From contig NC_135565.1 of NCBI RefSeq assembly GCF_964340395.1, positions 11,024,242-11,041,741 on the forward strand: a DNA stretch of 17,500 nucleotides, written 5' to 3'. This document shows, piece by piece, positions 1 through 17,500 of the stretch (positions are counted from its first letter, which is position 1; the number at the start of each line of letters is the position of its first letter). Under the pieces are notes generated by a model. The model was given only the letters and a program-made list of their open reading frames with translations, was not told where the DNA came from and did no database searches. Position numbers and translations under genes: made by a program. The DNA comes from Glandiceps talaboti. Lineage: Eukaryota; Hemichordata; Enteropneusta; Spengelidae.

Positions 1-356
1 GTTTTAACTTAATGGTGGTCATATTTGTTGAACAATCATGATTCACTGCATATCTCAAAAATATTAACTGTATTCAAGTGTCTATCGCTATATCATTAGC
101 TGTAAATTTCTTTTAATACACTGACCTTAAAAATCCGCCCATTTCCTGCTTATCACAGACAATTTTTAATATATATTTATCTATTGCTACTAATTTCTCT
201 TAAATTATGTCACCATTCAGTCACATAAAAGTAAAGGCTTATCGATAAACAATTCAAGTGAAATACCTAAATAGTTCATTTTAAATGACTTAGTGTAATA
301 TTTATTGATGGAGTTGTTATCAGAAGATATTGTACATTTGATTTGATGTTCGACAG
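1..356 (+). other. Intron sequence upstream of exon A
   Basis: AT-rich sequence ending in a splice acceptor (GTTCGACAG) directly before exon A. It holds no ankyrin-like open stretch, repeat or other gene that I can support. It should be the 3' part of an intron whose preceding exon, probably a J-type repeat of an earlier module, lies outside the window. Confidence 0.6.
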
Positions 357-13266
<12,910 letters not shown>

Positions 13267-13361
13267 GTAAGGTAACATTCTTTGCCAGCATTTTTGATAT
13301 GTGTATTAATATTATTGTGAGTATTAGATATACATCGTTTTAAACGTTTGATACCTGAAAA

Positions 13362-13363
<2 letters not shown>

Positions 13364-13450
<87 letters not shown>
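13364..13450. repeat. (TG)n microsatellite at the LINE 5' border
   Basis: About 43 perfect GT dinucleotides. It ends where the first codons of the LINE endonuclease frame begin (ATTTTTGATATAATG). About 95 bp of ordinary intron separate it from the exon F' donor. Confidence 0.97.
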
Positions 13451-13452
<2 letters not shown>

Positions 13453-14354
13453 ATTTTTGATATAATGTCAATGAATGTGCGAGGTATGGGAAACTTTAAA
13501 AAGAGAAGGGGTATTTTTCAGTGGCTGTCACGGAAAAAGTCAAATATTATCTTTCTTCAGGAAACACACACTGTTTTTAAAGTCGAATCCGTCTGGCCAA
13601 ATGAACTCCGGGGCCATTTTGTTTTCTCTCATGGCAACTCCAATAGTAGGGGGGGTAGCTGTCATCCTTAGAAATTTAGACTTTGATATTAATCATGTGA
13701 GAACGGATAACGAGGGTAGGATCATCATAATCTCTGTTGATATATACGGGAAACCATATTTGTTAATTAACTGGTATGCTCCAAACGTAGAGAAGGACCA
13801 CACTTCTACACTTCTTAAGTTGGCTACTATGATTAAGGACTTGGAAATAGAACCAGACAGAGAAATTATTTGGGGAGGGGATTTCAATGTAGCTCTTGAG
13901 GTCAATTTAGATAGGAAGGGGGGTAACCCATTGATTTGGAAGAACGCTTTGAGGACCCTTTCAAATATTCGTTCAGAGTTGGATCTCAGTGACATCTGGA
14001 GAGTTCGTAACCCTTTAGTAAATCGCTTTACTTGGCGTAGGCTCCGCCCTGCTTTAATCCAGAGTCGCAACGACTATTTTCTAATTAGCAGCTCGCTTCA
14101 GCAAACAGTTAGAGACACAGATATTATCTCTTTTGTCTATTCTGATCATTCTCCCATCACCCTCTCCATCGGGGATAGTCGATCAAATCTTGGTTGTTCC
14201 TATTGAACTAAATAATAGTTTCCTTTTTGAAGATGAGTATATCGGTCTTATCACTGAAAACCTCAATTCCTTGATACATGAGTATCACACGGATGACCCT
14301 ATTCCTCTTTGGGAATATTTGAAATTTAAGATTAAGGTAGTCTCACTTGCCTAA
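13451..14354 (+). pseudogene. LINE ORF2, endonuclease part, with two frameshifts and one stop
   Basis: An apurinic-type endonuclease that nicks target DNA. Visible catalytic words in order: MNVRGMG, FLQETH, INWYAPN, GGDFNV (13874-13891), RNDYFLIS and SDHSP (14141-14155). The asparagine, glutamate, tyrosine, aspartate and histidine positions are retained. The frame changes first at a G7 run (about 13648-13656), where HGNSNSRGG passes to VAVILRN, and again near 14190-14215, after SDHSPITLSI and before LNNSFLFEDEY. A TAA at 14352-14354 then interrupts the linker to the reverse transcriptase. No working endonuclease can be made from this copy. Confidence 0.87.
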
Positions 14355-17153
14355 AAGAAAGCAAGAGAGAGAAGTGATACCACGTATGACTTGGAACAGA
14401 AGTTAAGCCGTTTAGAAAATCTGTTGGCTACCGCTCCCACAGATAGTGTGAAAGCGGAAATTATTGGTGTTCGTAAGGAGCTTCAATGTGAGCTTGACTA
14501 TATAACTGAATGTAGTATTATTCGTTCAAGGGCAAAATGGTACGAGTTTGGGGAAAAGAATACGAAATACTTTTTAGGTTTAGAAAAAGCAAACGCAAAG
14601 AAATCGCAAATTACTCAGATTATCAATGAAAATAGTCAGACCATAACTGACTCTGCACAGATTCAAAGAGAAATTAAATCTTTCTATTCGGGCCTTTATA
14701 GCAGTAGACATGTCCAGGTTTCTGATTTCTTTCAAAATGTGAGCTTGCCCGCCCTAAGTAATGCTGATCGGGAACACTGTGAAGGCCAAATTACATTGAA
14801 TGAGGCCTTTAAAGCACTTGCTAGTATGCCAAAAAATAAAACCCCGGGAAATGATGGGCTTACCTGTGAATTCTACATCAAATTTTGGCCTATAGTTGGT
14901 CACCTGTTAGTCAACTCACTGAATGCTGGGTTTGAAAACGGTACACTGGGTCCCAGCCAAAGTCAGGGAGTGATTACGTTGATTGACAAGAAAGGCAAAG
15001 ATAAACGGCTTATCAAGAATTGGAGGCCGATTACACTTCTAAATGTTGACTATAAACTGGGTGCCAAATGTATCTCCCTTCGATTGGATAAGGTTCTGCC
15101 AAATATTATTAGTCCCACCCAATCAGCCTTTTTAAAGGGTCGTCAAATTGGAGACTGTGTTCGTCTTATAGAAGACTTAATGGAGTATACAAAAAATGAA
15201 AACCTCCCTGGAATCCTCATGGCTATCGACTTTGAGAAGGCCTTTGATAGTCTGGAGTGGGACTTTCTTTTAACATCGCTTAGTAAATTTGAATTTGGCC
15301 CCTCACTCCAAAATTGGATTCGCACTCTCTACTCCAATCCCTCTAGTTGTGTGATGAATCGGGGACGAAGTACTGGTTATTTTGATATTAAGAGAGGAGT
15401 CCGCCAAGGCGACCCTCTCTCCCCTGCCCTCTGTATTATTGCTTTAGAAGTGCTATTGGTCTCTATTCAGCAAAGTAATGCTATTAACGGCATCAAGGTT
15501 TGGGGCGAGGATATCAAAAACTCTTCCTTTGCTGATGATTTGACTTGTTTCCTAGCCGATGAAACATCGGCTTCCAATCTCTTAGCCCTTCTCAAAGACT
15601 TTCAGCGGGCTTCAGGTCTTTCAATAAATAAAAGTAAAACAGAGGCCATGTGGCTGGGTAGCTGGAGATTTAGGGTTGAGGAGCCACTTGGTATTAATTG
15701 GCCGAAATCGCCTGTAAAGATTGTCGGTATCTTCTTTTCCTATAACTCGGTTAGGGCTTATCAGGAAAATATTTCAGGTTCCTTCAAGTCCATGAACGGC
15801 CTGCTCAACCTATGGAGTTGTAGAGGACTGACTTTGTTAGGAAAAACTCTTATTGTGAAAACTCTTGTTATTCCAAAGTTTATTTATTTGTCCAACATGA
15901 TTCATATCAAGATGGGTGACATCAAAGCTATTAATAGTGCAATCCACAGATTTATCTGGAAGGGCCCAGACAAAGCTAGTAGAAATTCTTTAATTGGTGA
16001 TATTAAAGACGGTGGTTTGGGAATGATTGACATTTTTGCCCTTTACAAAGCTTTTAGAATTTCTTGGATAAAGCGTTTCATTTCAGAAGAAATTAAACAT
16101 CAATGGAAGTTACTTGCAAATTTCTTTTTAAAGCCACTTGGGGGTAAGCTTGTTTTTCGGTGCAATTACAAGGTTAAATTGCTTCCAATTGCACTGTCAA
16201 AATTTTACCACGAAATGCTTGTTTTTTGGAGTGAAGTTAACCCCTGTAGTTCGCTCTGTGTCTCAGAACAAGTTTTGTGGAACAATTCAGATATTCTCAT
16301 TAATAATAAGTCAGTTTTCTGTTCTTTCTTATATAAGAAAGGTATTGTATATATAGCAGATATTTTTAATGATGAAAATCAGTTAAAAGACTGGGATAAC
16401 CTTAATTCTTTAGGATGTAATCTTAATCACTTTCTCGTCTGGAGAGGAATTCTGCATGCAATCCCTTTTCTTTGGAAAAGAGGTAGTCCAGTGCTCATTA
16501 GGCCAGAAAGACCGATTAGTTTTATCTCCAAGGGAAAATTGGTTCCACTTGAAACGTGTCAAGTCAAAACTATTAGAAAACGTATAACAGGAGATTATTT
16601 CATTCCTCCGAAAAGCAAGCTTTTCTTTTCTGGCTTTCTCGATATTTGCAACGGTGATTGGGTCCATTACTTTTTACTGCCTTTTAAAGTTACTGTAGAG
16701 TCAAAATTACAGGAATTTCAATGGAAGATAAACCACAATATTTTGTATACAAATACTATTCTTTACCACATGAATCCACCTAGAGTTAATAGTAGTCTCT
16801 GTACGTTTTGTAACCTAACGGACGAAACCCTTATTCATTTATTTGTGGAATGCGAATGTACTACCATTATTTGGCGCAGTCTCTTGACACTGTGGGGCGT
16901 GGCCCTACAAACTCCATCATCGTTGTCAGCCAAACAGATTCTTTTAGGCGACAAGTCCTTTTCAAAACTGTTGAACCACATTATATTGATAACAAAAAAG
17001 ACCATTTATGAATGTAAGTTATCAAAAATTATACCATCCTTTAATATTGTGAAATTAAATGTAAGACTTGCAAAAAGGATTGAATGCCGTATTGCCAAAA
17101 GAAAAGACTGTCTCCCGAAGTTTTATGCAAAATGGGACAATTTTGAAGTTTAA
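14355..17153 (+). pseudogene. LINE ORF2, reverse transcriptase and C-terminal part (open, 932 codons)
   Basis: Copies the element RNA at the nicked target. Counting from 14391, the motifs are TPGNDGL (151-157), NWRPITLLNVDYK (210-222), QSAFLKGRQIGD (244-255), MAIDFEKAFDSLEW (277-290), GVRQGDPLSP (336-345) and the catalytic FADD (380-383, DNA 15528-15539). These are followed by GLSINKSKTEAMW and a thumb region. Near the end, C804-x2-C807-x8-H816-x4-C821 is the zinc motif of the L1 group. The frame is open to TAA at 17151-17153. There is no start of its own: it is the downstream part of the broken ORF2, so it is scored as pseudogene despite the intact domain. Confidence 0.92.
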
Positions 17154-17345
17154 ATGAATTTTGGTTCCCTACCTCTGCATTGTACCTTTTTTTTAAAAAC
17201 TTATTTTAGATGCTCTCATTGGTGCCATGTGTTATTTTTTGCAATTGTGTTGATGTAATGTGTCTCTCTCGAAATAAAAAACTTTTTAAAAAAAAAGAAA
17301 AAAAAGAAGTTATTACCGAAAAAATTAAAAAAAAGAAAAACAAGA
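17154..17345 (+). other. LINE 3' untranslated region and A-rich tail
   Basis: A short region of about 120 bp follows the ORF2 stop, then AATAAA (17273-17278) and A-rich sequence with scattered G, C and T to about 17345. A second A-rich block (17320-17342) follows a 13-bp non-A stretch. This suggests either an aged tail or two adjoining tails. Confidence 0.7.
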
Positions 17346-17500
17346 CACCTCTTATGTTTATCCAATCATTTCATTTAAAAAAAGAATGGATAAAGTCTCC
17401 AGATATTTTTGGCATTAATTTGTGCATAATTTGTTAGATATTCAAAGTAAACAAAACATTCTAGAAATAGCAACACCATATTACTGTATTGGTTACATTA
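17346..17500 (+). other. Intron sequence after the LINE
   Basis: AT-rich intron of the ankyrin gene. No exon, repeat or other feature is recognised. AAAAAAGAATGG near 17380 resembles the start of exon G but runs straight into a stop. Confidence 0.55.

Larger units (their letters stand above)
13451..17345 (+). mobile_element. 5'-truncated non-LTR retrotransposon (LINE, Tx1/L1 group)
   Basis: About 3.9 kb containing almost all of ORF2 (endonuclease, reverse transcriptase, C-terminal zinc-binding motif). It ends with a short 3' untranslated part, an AATAAA signal (17273-17278) and an A-rich tail (about 17283-17345). No ORF1 is present: the element starts within a few codons of the endonuclease, right after a (TG)n tract. 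An apurinic-type endonuclease together with this type of reverse transcriptase and zinc motif is known from the L1 group, and the invertebrate Tx1 branch fits best (inference). I found no clear target duplication. It sits in sense orientation in the intron after exon F'. Confidence 0.88.

Noticed and set aside
13348-13450. Start of the 107-codon frame with a run of valine and cysteine
   Set aside because: This is the (TG)n tract; real LINE coding sequence begins only after it.
13340-17330. ATACCTGAAAAAG before (TG)n and TTACCGAAAAAA in the tail as a LINE target duplication
   Set aside because: The match is interrupted and A-rich, and it does not sit at the exact borders; not enough to call.
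17375-17420. AAAAAAG followed by AATGGATAAAG, like the start of exon G
   Set aside because: A stop is the third codon and the remainder does not match exon G; probably chance.

Overview
The window is animal nuclear DNA. It is AT-rich, rich in microsatellites, and carries a spliced gene whose exons are about 100 bp long and separated by introns of 0.4-2 kb. The retroelements are a Tx1/L1-type LINE and Penelope-like elements. Together these suggest an aquatic invertebrate, but the sequence does not let me name the species. Nothing bacterial, no CRISPR array and no rRNA or tRNA gene was seen.

Host gene (+ strand, about 357-13266, open at both ends). Sixteen exons can be defined by AG/GT borders and an open frame. 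Every intron is phase 0, and nearly every exon encodes exactly one ankyrin repeat (32-36 codons). One exon type has 60 codons: an acidic linker plus one repeat. In order they are A-B-C-D-E-F-G-H-I-J followed by A'-B'-C'-D'-E'-F'. The primed exons are clear copies of A-F, 64-82 % identical in protein (158/227 residues overall). The gene is therefore built from at least two tandem copies of a roughly 8-kb, ten-exon module. Copies of G-J should follow downstream of this window. No start codon, promoter, stop or polyadenylation site of this gene is visible. Several introns also contain short ankyrin-like stretches with stop codons that may be dead exons.

Intron invasions. Intron H-I holds a 335-bp DNA-transposon derivative with 75-bp terminal inverted repeats and a perfect 10-bp target duplication. 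Intron D'-E' has grown to 2.0 kb (788 bp in copy 1). It contains four (TA)n tracts, a head-to-head pair of truncated Penelope-like elements (GIY-YIG endonuclease fragment on the minus strand, C-terminal fragment on the plus strand), a 70-bp palindrome with hammerhead-ribozyme-like cores on both strands, a 107-bp (AT)n hairpin, and a possible small solo LTR. The intron after F' holds a 3.9-kb Tx1/L1-type LINE that is 5'-truncated directly behind a (TG)n tract. Its ORF2 has an intact reverse transcriptase half but a broken endonuclease half.

Simple repeats are (CATA)n in intron B-C, a (TATCA)n pentamer array before exon J, alternating GT/GC in intron B'-C', a C13 tract in C'-D', four (TA)n tracts and (TG)n. 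Most long open frames that cross them are translated microsatellites, not genes.
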